Origin: Neobacillus mesonae | GTDB lineage: Bacteria > Bacillota > Bacilli > Paenibacillales > Paenibacillaceae | Length of the DNA: 64,000 nt | NCBI GenBank assembly: GCA_023715865.1 | Contig: JAMBOW010000002.1 | Span: 186,001-250,000, forward strand | Reading direction: 5' to 3' | In this document: positions 45,452-54,038 of the stretch, piece after piece | Layout of the letters: every line of letters starts with the position of its first letter | Numbering within the stretch: position 1 is the stretch's first letter | Notes under the pieces: model-generated | What the model saw: only the letters and a program-made list of their open reading frames with translations | Databases searched by the model: none | What the model was told of the DNA's origin: nothing | Translations under genes and position numbers: made by a program

Positions 45452-46384
45452 TCAAATTCTTTTCCCGCTGCGTGAATATGCCCCTCTCCACCACCAAACC
45501 CCTCTTATTAATACTCCAATTTTCTCCACTTTACTTTTCTTTTGTGGAGACTCGTGCATAAGTTCGATTGCAGGAGATCCGATCTTTTGCCAGCGGAATA
45601 GATGTTTGGCTCTATCAGAAAGATTATTATATGTTTCCTGTGGAATATGAATATTTTTGTTTCTATTAAAAGCACTGTACATAATAGCTAAATTCGGGCG
45701 GCTTTCATTTCCTTGATTTGGTGTCCCTCTGTGCCACATTCGGACATCACGTATCAAGATAGAGCCTGCAGACATGTGAACTTTTATCGAATGCATATGC
45801 GGTGCTAGCTCTTCTGGATCAGGACCATTTGGACCATGATAGGAATCAGGTAGCAAGTGAGTTCCTCCAGGCCAAATTTCCATAGGGCCATTACTATCAT
45901 GTACATCTACAAGTGGTATATTTAGTACCAAATCAGTAATTGGAAGAGCTACTTTGCAAAGATTTCCGAATTTAGCTCCATGATCTGAGTGCACCGGTTG
46001 TGCTCTCTTGCCTCCAGGAAGAGAGGTATTGGAGGAGAAGAGTGTGACAGAGTAGTCCTTCCCAAGAATACGATCAATTATTGCAAGTGCGAATGGATGC
46101 TCAATGACGAGGGAGTCATTGAAAGGTGGCGCAAACGGAAGGTATAAACCTAAATTGTTTGTACCCTCATTGAATCCTTTCTTGTTCAGATAGCTTTCTT
46201 CCCCGTACTGATCGATAAACCAGTTCAAACTCTCTGTAAATGCCTTTTTCAGTTCATCAACTTTCCCTTTAGGCAGGACATCTTCGAGAATTACGTATCC
46301 ATTTACTTTGATTAACTTTGTAGCTAGTTCAATCGTTTCTTCCCTTAACTGCATTGTTTCAAGTTCTTCTCTATTTACCTTCAA
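45452..46384 (-). CDS. Phytanoyl-CoA dioxygenase (PhyH) family 2-oxoglutarate oxygenase
   Basis: A 310-residue Fe(II)/2OG oxygenase. Iron ligands: HSDHGAKF (HxD, near residue 132) and MWHRGTPNQGNESRPN (distal His near 219 with the 2OG-binding Arg ten residues on). It starts at TTG with GAGGTG seven bases upstream. The N-terminal segment KVNGYVILEDVLPKGKVDEL is the PhyH start. Members hydroxylate many small molecules, including in secondary metabolism; substrate unknown. It sits alone in the AT-rich island and may belong to a lost cluster. The C-terminal 20 residues (VWWWRGAYSRSGKRI) look unlike the family and may reflect a later fusion or shift. Confidence 0.82.
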   Translation of the reverse strand: MKVNREELETMQLREETIELATKLIKVNGYVILEDVLPKGKVDELKKAFTESLNWFIDQYGEESYLNKKGFNEGTNNLGLYLPFAPPFNDSLVIEHPFALAIIDRILGKDYSVTLFSSNTSLPGGKRAQPVHSDHGAKFGNLCKVALPITDLVLNIPLVDVHDSNGPMEIWPGGTHLLPDSYHGPNGPDPEELAPHMHSIKVHMSAGSILIRDVRMWHRGTPNQGNESRPNLAIMYSAFNRNKNIHIPQETYNNLSDRAKHLFRWQKIGSPAIELMHESPQKKSKVEKIGVLIRGVWWWRGAYSRSGKRI

Positions 46385-46856
46385 CTTGTTTCACCTCATC
46401 CTTTCTTCCTACATCCATGTCCTTAAGAAACATAAATTATCTTGTAATAGAATTCATATAATTACATAGACTAGTTGATTATTTATTCCATACTCCCCTC
46501 TATTTAGATGCAATTTGTATCATAATTTAAATATATTGGAAATAATATAGTTTTGTATATAAAAAAAAACATAAAGTAAACAAGGTCTTAAGTTTTATAT
46601 GACTTTTATCTGAAGACTATTTTGGAAGGTTGGTTGTAAGTGTAGGAGAGAAGAGGCTATTTGCAAGTTTATAAGTCAATACTATAAAACTTGTCTTTTA
46701 TCATGTTTCTAGATCAAAAGGTCTTCTATCTTTATTGGTATCTAGATGACACTTGTTATTTTGTAAGCTACTGTGAGGATTATAGGAATTAACCCATAGT
46801 AAATACTTTACTTTAACAAATTCGTTGCATTTTCACCATCTCTTGGCTTGTATGAT
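46385..46856. other. Non-coding stretch upstream of phyH gene
   Basis: About 470 AT-rich bases up to the target duplication of the outer IS element. Presumably contains the phyH promoter; I see no supported ORF or clear structure. Confidence 0.5.
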
Positions 46857-46955
46857 ATGTGATATGATCCCCTCATAGTAGACAGAAAAAAGTAAGCACA
46901 TTACTCTGTGGGACTGACCCCCGTTATTGAGACAGGGATCAAAACACCTTTCAAG

Positions 46956-47348
46956 TTATGCAGCCAGTCGTCGATAATGAATCGGCGACTGGTTTTTTAG
47001 TTTCGTTTGAATCCGAATTGAGTTATAGTATGTAATGTAGTCTCGAACGGTCTGTTTAACGATTGCCGTCGTTGTGCAGGTTAGCCCTTCGAGATAAAAC
47101 GTTTCAGACTTTAGTGTCGAATGAAACGATTCGATGGGGGCATTATCAGCAGGCGTACCTTTGCGGGACATGCTCATGATAATGCCTTTTCCTTTGACAG
47201 CTTCCTGGTATAACTGCGACGTGTAGACGCTGCCTTGATCGCTATGAAGCATCGCGCCTGGTAAAGTGGGCAGTTGGTTTAACGTGTCGAGAACACATGA
47301 CGTGTCTTGCTTGTCTGCTATACTGTACGCTACAAAGACTCCATCCAC
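46956..47348 (-). pseudogene. IS3-family transposase OrfB, C-terminal fragment
   Basis: The C-terminal 130 residues of an IS150-group integrase. It keeps the second Asp (LHSDQGSVYTS) and the Glu (NAPIESFHSTLKSE) of the DDE triad but lacks the first Asp and the HTH_21 N-terminal domain, so it cannot be active. The deletion lies between orfA and VDGVFVAYSIADKQ. Confidence 0.88.
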
Positions 47349-47352
47349 TTCA

Positions 47353-47673
47353 CTACAATCTTTGGTGATACCTCCTTTCCATTTCCTTGAACTTTTTTAA
47401 CACATCTAACTGTTGCTTAAGAAACCGATTTTCCGTTTTAAGTTTCTCTAGTTCAGACATATACTCTGGCCCTTTTCCGTAGCTGTATTGCTTGCCGACG
47501 GGTTGCTCTAGCCGATTTAATTCGTCGTTACGATACCACTTCAGCCAAGTTTTTACCTGCGTCTTATTGCGTATGCCCAGTTGTTCCATGACTTCTTTTA
47601 CCGGTATGCCGGCTAACCTCATCTCAATAGCTTTCATTTTGACTTCAACAGGATAACTAACTCTAGTTGCCAA
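47353..47673 (-). CDS. IS3-family transposase OrfA (nested element)
   Basis: About 106 residues from TTG 47673 (GGAGGTG upstream). Helix-turn-helix (VKEVMEQLGIRNKTQVKTWLKWY) followed by a leucine-zipper coiled coil (YMSELEKLKTENRFLKQQLDVLKKF). It is the DNA-binding part of the transposase. The matching orfB is truncated, so the element is defective. Confidence 0.85.
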   Translation of the reverse strand: MATRVSYPVEVKMKAIEMRLAGIPVKEVMEQLGIRNKTQVKTWLKWYRNDELNRLEQPVGKQYSYGKGPEYMSELEKLKTENRFLKQQLDVLKKFKEMERRYHQRL

Positions 47674-47791
47674 CGAAAAACACCTCCAAGATTGTCTCCA
47701 TATCTTACGACATGGTTGCATTTTCTTGAAGGTGTTTTAATTTGTCTCACGTTATGGGGTCAGTCCCTGTCTATTATGGGGGGATTTTATT

Positions 47792-48088
47792 ATGGGAAAA
47801 ATTAGAAAAACGTATGATATAGCGTTCAAGAAAAAAGCAGTAGATCTATACTTGAAAGATGGCAAGGGTTACAAAACCGTTGCAAAAGAGCTAGGAATCG
47901 ATCACTCTTTGGTACGCCGATGGGTGGAGCATTTTAAAACTGAAGGAATAACAGCACTCAAAGAAAAACGTGGAACAGCAAAAGGTCCTGGTAAAGGTAG
48001 ACCACGAATAAGAACTGAAGATCCTAAGACTAAAATAAAACGGCTTGAAGCTGAAAATGAATTGCTAAAAAAGCTCTTAAAGATGTGA
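47792..48088 (+). CDS. IS3-family transposase OrfA (outer element)
   Basis: A 98-residue OrfA with helix-turn-helix (YKTVAKELGIDHSLVRRWVEHF) and a C-terminal leucine zipper (KIKRLEAENELLKKLLKM). Near its end the A-rich run CTAAAAAAGC (about 48062-48071) is a candidate -1 slip site that would fuse OrfA to OrfB, as usual in this family. GGGGG precedes the ATG. Confidence 0.9.
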   Translation: MGKIRKTYDIAFKKKAVDLYLKDGKGYKTVAKELGIDHSLVRRWVEHFKTEGITALKEKRGTAKGPGKGRPRIRTEDPKTKIKRLEAENELLKKLLKM

Positions 48089-48980
48089 AAGGTGGAATGG
48101 AATTAGTACCTTGCAACAAAAAGTTTGCCGTGATTGAGGAATTAACCAAAAGCGGATATAGCGTCCTCCTTCTTTGTCGACTCGCTTAAGTTTCGAGGAG
48201 TGGATATTACCGATGGATAAAGAGACAAAAGATCACTCTCCTAAGCAGCTTGAGAATAGACAAATCCAAAAGAAGATAGCAGAATGTCATAGAAAGTTAC
48301 GAGGAATTTACGGATATCGACGGGTCAGAGTGTGGATTAAAAAGAAATACGGGTTACAAGTAAATCACAAACGAATCCAACGATTGATGAACGAGATGGG
48401 GATTCAAGCGGTCGTCCGTAAGAAAAAACCTTATTACGGCAAACGAGAAGCCTATGTGATCTCGAGTAATCTTCTGAACAGAGAATTTAGAGCTTCAAAA
48501 CCAAATGAGAAATGGGTCACCGACATTACCTATTTAATATTTAACGGTCAGAGACTATATTTATCGGCTATAAAAGACCTGTATAATAACGAAATTATCT
48601 CTTATCAAATCAGTCGAAGAAATGATCTGAAGCTAGTGATGGATACCCTCACAAAGGCAAGAAAAAAACAAAAAGTTGAAGGAACCCTCCTACATAGTGA
48701 CCAAGGGTTCCAGTATACCTCTCGCCAATATAACCAACGTCTTAAAAGATACGGAATGATAGCCAGTATGTCGAGAAAAGGAAACTGTTGGGATAACGCA
48801 TGTATGGAGAACTTTTTTAGTCATTTTAAATCGGAGTGTTTTAATCTATACACTTTTCGTACTAGTAAGGAAGTAGAGCACGCCGTCCAACGGTACATCC
48901 ATTTCTACAACCACCAACGTTTCCAACAGAAACTAAACAATCTAAGCCCGTATGAATATCGGACTCAGGTTGCTTAATGA
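48089..48980 (+). pseudogene. IS3-family transposase OrfB (outer element), disrupted
   Basis: The DDE integrase is recognisable: KFAVIEELTKSGYSVLLLCRLA at the start, then WVTDITYL, LHSDQGFQYTS and NACMENFFSHFKSE carry the catalytic triad. The reading frame is broken: after LCRLA there is a TAA (48186-48188) where KVSRSGYY is expected, and the frame of SRSGYYRW (about 48189-48213) does not join that of MDKETKDHS (from 48213). The 267-residue open part from 48174 keeps the triad but lacks the intact N-terminal HTH_21, so the element is probably not autonomous. Confidence 0.8.
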
Positions 48981-49105
48981 TGCTTTTAAATTACTGTCTA
49001 CTTGACAGGGATCATATCAATGTATCCTTGTCTTCTTAATAAGCTGAAACTAACATTTAAACAAGAATAGAGAGGGGATCATTATTCTCCCTCTCTATAT
49101 ATATG

Positions 49106-50242
49106 CTAATTAGTTTTAACTGGCAGCTGCTCTGTTTCTTTGTGTTTAGAAGAAGCTCTCCCAAATGGCCTTCTCATTATCTTAAGAAGCGGTTTCTCTA
49201 CTAATAAATGAAATAAACAGCCAGCTACAAGCAAAAAGATAAATACAAATGGCGAAGACAGTTGCACAATCAATTCACTATCCATATTTAATATCTTGTG
49301 CACCTGAACAAAGAACAGAATTCCAACAATGTGTGTTAGATATATTGAATACGATGCATCGCCAAGGAACATAAGTGCTTTCTTAATTTTTAATGCCATC
49401 TTCCTCTCTTGTCGATTGGAAAGTTCGTATGCCACTAATCCATACAGCAGTAAAGCTGATGGGATTCCCCATAATAATACTCTATAATCGTAAACACTTG
49501 AGATCATACTAATACTCCATACGATAAGTAACATCAATATTGAGATTGTTAGTATTTTCTTATATGAATAAGAGTTGTTTTTGAGGATAAACCTTGCCAC
49601 TATGATTCCATACAAGAACTCAAAATTGTAAGGGCTAAAGAAAAAATCTAATAGATAATTTTCTGATAATAAGAACAAATTTAAAACAGTAAAGGTTAGC
49701 CAGGCTCCCATAAAAAATTTAGTGTATTTTTTATTTAAGATTATCAGTAATCCGAATATTAAATAAAAATATACTTCATGTGTTAGCGTCCATGCCACTC
49801 CTAGTAGAGGCTGCTCTGATTGAGGGATTAAAAGAAATGAATTAAGTATGTAGGACGCATCACGATAATAATCGTATCCCATAGAAGGGACGGCAAAATA
49901 TATTCCTACAAGAGCAATAAGAACAACCCAATATGCAGGGTAAATTCTAATTAGTCGTTTTTTCAAGTATGGTAAGAGTCTGTTTTTTGACGTTCCAATA
50001 TCTTTGTGATGAATATAATACATTAAGAAACCACTAAGAACAAAGAAGATATCTACTCCCATATATCCTGGAATAAATGGAATAGTCATAACTATATCGT
50101 GTCCAAGACTCTTAGAGTAAATTGTCCCGATATGATGTAATACAACTAATAGCGCTGCTATTCCTCTAACCATTTGTAAACTGTCAATTTGTCGTTTATT
50201 GCTTGATTGGTTCATGTCTGAATTTGAGTTCTTCAATCTCAT
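49106..50242 (-). CDS. Membrane acyltransferase 3 (OafA/YrhL-like)
   Basis: A 378-residue integral membrane O-acyltransferase. The N-terminal family motif SLQMVRGIAALLVVLHHIG carries the conserved Arg and HH; FFVLSGFLMYYIHHKD and RLIRIYPAYW follow, then about eight more TM segments. It modifies polysaccharide or lipid hydroxyls with acyl groups at the membrane. The ATG at 50242 has GGAG seven bases upstream and overlaps the polymerase-like gene by 47 bases, so both are coupled. Confidence 0.88.
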   Translation of the reverse strand: MRLKNSNSDMNQSSNKRQIDSLQMVRGIAALLVVLHHIGTIYSKSLGHDIVMTIPFIPGYMGVDIFFVLSGFLMYYIHHKDIGTSKNRLLPYLKKRLIRIYPAYWVVLIALVGIYFAVPSMGYDYYRDASYILNSFLLIPQSEQPLLGVAWTLTHEVYFYLIFGLLIILNKKYTKFFMGAWLTFTVLNLFLLSENYLLDFFFSPYNFEFLYGIIVARFILKNNSYSYKKILTISILMLLIVWSISMISSVYDYRVLLWGIPSALLLYGLVAYELSNRQERKMALKIKKALMFLGDASYSIYLTHIVGILFFVQVHKILNMDSELIVQLSSPFVFIFLLVAGCLFHLLVEKPLLKIMRRPFGRASSKHKETEQLPVKTN

Positions 50243-51527
50243 TCTTTGGCTCCTTTATCGAGGTTTCCACAGACGACATGATTATTCCTAAAAACATCCC
50301 GGATAAAGCAGAGTACAGAACATGGCCACCGAAGAAACTGAACGATGAAATTATAAAAATGCTTACTTTTATATGGATCGGCACATGTTTACTTTTTAAT
50401 CCCTTTAATAATATTTGAGTAAGGTACAGATATATTAGAAAAGTTCCAATGACCCCATAACTGAAGAACGTATCGAATAAATCCATTTCAACTAAGACTT
50501 GAGTTCTACTAGTATTAAATACTTCAGCAGTATTAACTGAATGGTTATATCTTCCTTGGCCAATAAACATGCTAACAGCAGTTTCTAAGGAACCCTGCGT
50601 ACGGAATGACTCTGTCGCTGCAATTAAAAAGCCATTTCTATCTGACAATAAAAATGTCGCTACCTCTCCTTGCTGTCCCTGTACTCTCCAAAAGTAGTTT
50701 TGACGATCACTAATTAAAGCTAAATCTTCTTTAAAGAAAGTAGATAATACGACAACAATTAGTGCAATCAGAGTACTAAATAAGAATAATAGCTTAATCG
50801 TTTTTAATACTTTGTGTTTAAGGAAAGAATAAAATAAGTAAATTAGGATAATACCACCACTAAAAACAAAGCTGGATTTAGAACCAATAATAATCAAAGA
50901 GATAAATAAGAGAATGTTAATAACTAGGTAGAATAAAAATTTTTCTTTATGTACAACACGATTAATCAATTCGCTCACACCAAAAGACAATAAAACTATA
51001 AGAACGATATTCAAGTCATTGTTGGCATTATAGAACCCTTGAAATCCACTTCCATTTGAATAGTTGGAGTAACCCATGCCTAATAACCACGGAATAAGAA
51101 TTGTTAGAGGGAATATAATGAAGTTCACTTTAAGTACAAAAATAACATCTTTCTTATCGATTATTCCTAACGACTTGAGTATTCTAATACATTCGATCAT
51201 TAGTATAATTAAGATAAGTTTTAAATTATTACTCAAATCAAAGGAAACGCCACCAGTAGTGTTATGAAAGAAATAATGAATAAAGGGTAAGGTCAGCAGC
51301 AGCCAAATAATAAGAAAACCTAGAGATCTGAAATTTTGTATTGCACCATGTTTGTATATGATAAGGACTAATATAAACATGAACAACATTCTATATAGTT
51401 GACCTACAACCCCCGGAAGCCCTAGTTCTTGCATAATAAATCCATTGAAACTGTCTACTAAGCCTATAGAACATAAGAATAACAACAGGAACTTTTTATG
51501 CTTCATAATATTCGATTGATCTAGCAT
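50196..51527 (-). CDS. O-antigen ligase/polymerase-like membrane protein
   Basis: A 443-residue, highly hydrophobic protein with about 11-12 TM segments and one large outer loop (about residues 265-345, with GRYNHSVNTAEVFN), the layout of Wzy/WaaL-type proteins. Sequence identity to a named family is not evident by eye. With the acyltransferase it could be the remains of a capsule or exopolysaccharide cluster; other glycosyltransferases are absent. AT-rich like the rest of the island. GAGGGTG precedes the ATG. Confidence 0.72.
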   Translation of the reverse strand: MLDQSNIMKHKKFLLLFLCSIGLVDSFNGFIMQELGLPGVVGQLYRMLFMFILVLIIYKHGAIQNFRSLGFLIIWLLLTLPFIHYFFHNTTGGVSFDLSNNLKLILIILMIECIRILKSLGIIDKKDVIFVLKVNFIIFPLTILIPWLLGMGYSNYSNGSGFQGFYNANNDLNIVLIVLLSFGVSELINRVVHKEKFLFYLVINILLFISLIIIGSKSSFVFSGGIILIYLFYSFLKHKVLKTIKLLFLFSTLIALIVVVLSTFFKEDLALISDRQNYFWRVQGQQGEVATFLLSDRNGFLIAATESFRTQGSLETAVSMFIGQGRYNHSVNTAEVFNTSRTQVLVEMDLFDTFFSYGVIGTFLIYLYLTQILLKGLKSKHVPIHIKVSIFIISSFSFFGGHVLYSALSGMFLGIIMSSVETSIKEPKNEIEELKFRHEPIKQ

Positions 51528-52080
51528 TTTTCACCCTCATTCAGAATTTTCCAATCTAATTTCAACTTTTTACAAACCAATACGCACGAAGGACTCATCT
51601 CCCTCCGATCTCAAGATATTCTCCTAGATATGTGTTTACAACTGGAAATGTTTTATTTATGATACATATTGTATCGTAAGCTACGTTTTCGTTCAATGCT
51701 TTTTAGTCCATTTCTACACAGGAGTGATTGATTTCTATTCGGATAAATCCAAAAAAATTCTAGATAATGTATTTGAGTTGGAATATTTATAAAATAGCGA
51801 ATCCCGTTAGTGATCAGTTCAATACTAATGAATGTAATGCGATTTTCCTGATTAAGTGAAAAATGAGGAGTCTCTGAGAGATCAAATCTGTGGTAATTAA
51901 ATAGCTTAATTATGATTAAGTGCAGGATTTATTCCTGTGCTTTTTTATTTTGTATTGTTGGAGGAACTTAAGTGTATGACAAATGGCTTACGTACAAAGC
52001 ACCTTATTTTAATTGGCTAGTGGGACAACTGAAGCAGTTGCATCTTTTTTTGGGAGGACGGCACCTGGTCCTTTCTCTAA
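51528..52080. other. Long non-coding stretch at right end of island
   Basis: About 550 AT-rich bases. A terminator-like hairpin lies at about 51920-51945 (GCAGGA...TCCTGTGC, then TTTTTTATTTT on the plus strand), suggesting that a plus-strand gene once ended here. No intact ORF is found. Confidence 0.5.
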
Positions 52081-52278
52081 CTTCTTCAAGCTCTAATTAA
52101 GCGTGTATTTAGAAACTCAGAAACGTTTATTATAGCGCCTGAAAAGGTATATAACCCTGTTGAAGACTCAGATGACCTTATGTTCAATGTAAAGGGTTTA
52201 TTAGCTCGACAGGAATATAATGAAGAAAGAATTAAACAATATCAGAATGCCATAAACGTTATAAAGAATCCTGACTAG
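52081..52278 (+). pseudogene. Fragment of a probable large serine recombinase
   Basis: A 65-codon open stretch without start codon, LLQALIKRVFRNSETFIIAP onward. The pattern I-A-P-x-K-V-Y-N-P....DDLMF-V-K-G-L-L-A-R-Q-E-Y is typical of the end of the catalytic domain of large serine recombinases. The catalytic serine region (N-terminal) and the DNA-binding C-terminal domains are missing. Its stop TAG lies inside the CTAG shared with the end of the truncated yyaL copy, so the fragment was cut at that junction. Identification is by pattern only. Confidence 0.5.
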
Positions 52279-52445
52279 GAATAGCCAATAGACAAGAATA
52301 CAGGCTTACCTTCTCTTTTGGCTTTATTAAAGGCTTCAGGACCCCACGTAAACCAGTCTACAGGATTATGAGCGTGCTGTAATAAGTATGGAGACTTTTC
52401 ATTTATTAATCGATTTGGTTTTAGTCCATTGTTATTTGTGTTCAT
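52275..52445 (-). pseudogene. Truncated second copy of the yyaL 5' end
   Basis: 56 codons, [20 protein letters not shown] onward, ending [10 protein letters not shown] then TAG. It matches residues 11-58 of the other copy at about 43 of 48 positions. It ends at exactly the same codon, UCC-UAG, as the copy at 42926-43102, but no hairpin or C-terminal part follows; the recombinase fragment does. The 65 bases next to the junction differ at only three positions between the copies, while the distal 80 bases are only about two-thirds identical (hand count). Confidence 0.85.
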
Positions 52446-52823
52446 TTGAATCGCTTCTTTGTTAGTAAACTTAGTTACTTTAGTACATTACCCTAAAATT
52501 GAATCCTTATATTTTTAAAAAAAATAAAAGGAGGGAATTTCACCTACTTATTTTTGCGTATTTTATTATGTGTTTATAAACAGCACTGACTGGTTAATAG
52601 TATTTATACTATTTTTCGACTTCGTACACATACCCATCTCTACATCATTTTAACCCCTCTATATAAAACTTAATGAGTCATTAACATGCAGATTATCCAC
52701 TCATTGATAACTTTCTTAACTTCTTTCTAACATAATTAACAAACAATTCAAATGTATATATTGACCTTTGGTATACCCAATTGTAAAATAAAGTAAATTT
52801 ATGAAACTGAGGAGAAGGTGTAT
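52446..52823. other. Intergenic region right of the island
   Basis: 378 AT-rich bases between the truncated yyaL copy and the next plus-strand gene. I see no ORF with a ribosome site and no strong hairpin. Confidence 0.45.
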
Positions 52824-53615
52824 ATGGTAGTAGAGTCTGACATACCTGTCATAGTGGATGATCTGGATACACTTGTTAAAGAAATCGAAGTGTTCTGCTC
52901 ACAAGAAAATTGGGAGAAAGTTATCGATTTATCTCACGTATTGTTAAAGTCTGCGGAACAAGTACATTATAACGTTACACAGGATATTCGTACGGCTTAT
53001 CTATATGATCAACCTATCATCTACTATTTCGGTTACAGCTACTTAATGACCAGCGTGTCCTACCAAAAACTGAAGCAATTCACACAATCCATTAAGTATA
53101 TCACCTTCTACTCTGATTTGAGCTGGCTTAGTGATGCATCCGTAGCCGGAGAAGCAGTCGTCCAAGAATTCAGGTCGCTCTCTGAAGTCCACCATATAAC
53201 CTTAGAAATTTTAAGCGGAAATCAAAGCAAACTTTTGGAGTTTGAGCACTTACTTGAGAACAATACAAGCGAGGTATTGCTCGGTCTCATTGCTTTATTA
53301 GAATCCGCCATTGAGCACCGTTACAATATTGATCGTCAATTATCTATATTTCAACAATACATAAAAAGCCGCAGTCATTACGAAGGACGCATGATGGCCT
53401 CCCATTATTTATCTTATAAATATCTTCTGGCACAGTATGAACAGCTGAATAACAAGCCTTCTGAAGCCCTTTGCACAGCGGTATACACCCTTTGGGCTGC
53501 TGATAAGCTTAACAACGATAACTATTTCAAAAAAGCCGTTTCTTTATTTGAAGCTTTGCGTAAAAATGCGTCAGTTTCTCAATTAACCGCTTGCTTTAAT
53601 CAGCAATTCCACTAA
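52824..53615 (+). CDS. Unrecognised helical (TPR-like) protein
   Basis: 263 residues from ATG 52824, nine bases after GGAG (the GTG at 52818 is too close to it). Mostly alpha-helical with repeating pairs (VEKVIDLSHVLLKSAEQVHY; YFGYSYLMTSVSYQKLKQFTQSIKYI; SHYLSYKYLLAQYEQLNNKPSEAL), the look of degenerate TPRs as in Rgg/PlcR-type C-terminal domains, but with no N-terminal DNA-binding domain. No TM segment. Function unknown. Confidence 0.7.
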   Translation: MVVESDIPVIVDDLDTLVKEIEVFCSQENWEKVIDLSHVLLKSAEQVHYNVTQDIRTAYLYDQPIIYYFGYSYLMTSVSYQKLKQFTQSIKYITFYSDLSWLSDASVAGEAVVQEFRSLSEVHHITLEILSGNQSKLLEFEHLLENNTSEVLLGLIALLESAIEHRYNIDRQLSIFQQYIKSRSHYEGRMMASHYLSYKYLLAQYEQLNNKPSEALCTAVYTLWAADKLNNDNYFKKAVSLFEALRKNASVSQLTACFNQQFH

Positions 53616-53696
53616 TACTGCAGCAACCAGGCCAGTACTGCTCTGTCATGCAAAACTGTCTCTTCACATAAACTGATTGAAAGAGGAGGCTGGCCT

Positions 53697-53975
53697 ATGA
53701 TTTACGACATTGTACAATTAATCGGCGGATTCATTCTCGCTTCCGGCTGGATTCCGCAGATCATCAAAATTGTAAAGACCAAGTCTGTTCAAGACTTGAG
53801 TGTCAACAGTTTCTGGCTCGTATTACTCGGTATTGCTCTCATGGAGATCTATGCGATATCTCTTACTGTTCAAGGTGTAGGGCTTGCTTTTTTAATAACA
53901 AACACTTTGTCCCTGTTGCTCATCGCGCTCCTGCTTGCCTTAATTTATACTTATAAAAAAGAGAAGAACAAGTAG
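53697..53975 (+). CDS. PQ-loop (SemiSWEET-like) membrane protein
   Basis: A 92-residue protein with three TM segments and the PQ-loop GWIPQIIKIVKTKSVQDLSVNSF at residues 18-40. This is the size of bacterial SemiSWEETs, which dimerise to move small sugars; not all PQ-loop proteins are sugar carriers. GGAGG lies ten bases before the ATG and a terminator follows. Confidence 0.85.
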   Translation: MIYDIVQLIGGFILASGWIPQIIKIVKTKSVQDLSVNSFWLVLLGIALMEIYAISLTVQGVGLAFLITNTLSLLLIALLLALIYTYKKEKNK

Positions 53976-53989
53976 CTTGAACATTACAT

Positions 53990-54006
53990 GACAGCTTAGG
54001 GCTGTC
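53990..54006 (+). terminator. Terminator after PQ-loop gene
   Basis: GACAGC-ttagg-GCTGTC followed by TTTTTT. Confidence 0.82.
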
Positions 54007-54038
54007 TTTTTTATTTCCGGAAGAAAAATCCATTAGAC

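Larger units (their letters stand above)
46910..47767 (-). mobile_element. Nested, internally deleted IS3-family element
   Basis: Ends GGGACTGACCCC (46910) and GGGGTCAGTCCC (47767) form inverted repeats, flanked by TGT duplications (46907-46909 and 47768-47770). It carries orfA (47353-47673) and only the last 130 residues of orfB. At 858 bp it lacks roughly 500 bp of a full element. It sits between the left end and orfA of the outer IS, so it inserted later. Confidence 0.85.
46860..49019 (+). mobile_element. IS3-family element (outer), split by a nested IS
   Basis: Terminal inverted repeats: TGATATGATCCC at 46860 and its complement GGGATCATATCA ending at 49019, with AGTAGACAG conserved further in (46878 and 48994 regions). 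Flanked by 3-bp target duplications ATG (46857-46859 and 49020-49022). Without the nested element it is about 1.3 kb, normal for the IS150 group. It encodes orfA (47792-48088) and a disrupted orfB. Confidence 0.85.

Noticed and set aside
52081..52278. Recombinase fragment as an intact small gene
   Set aside because: No start codon or ribosome site, and the similarity begins in mid-domain.
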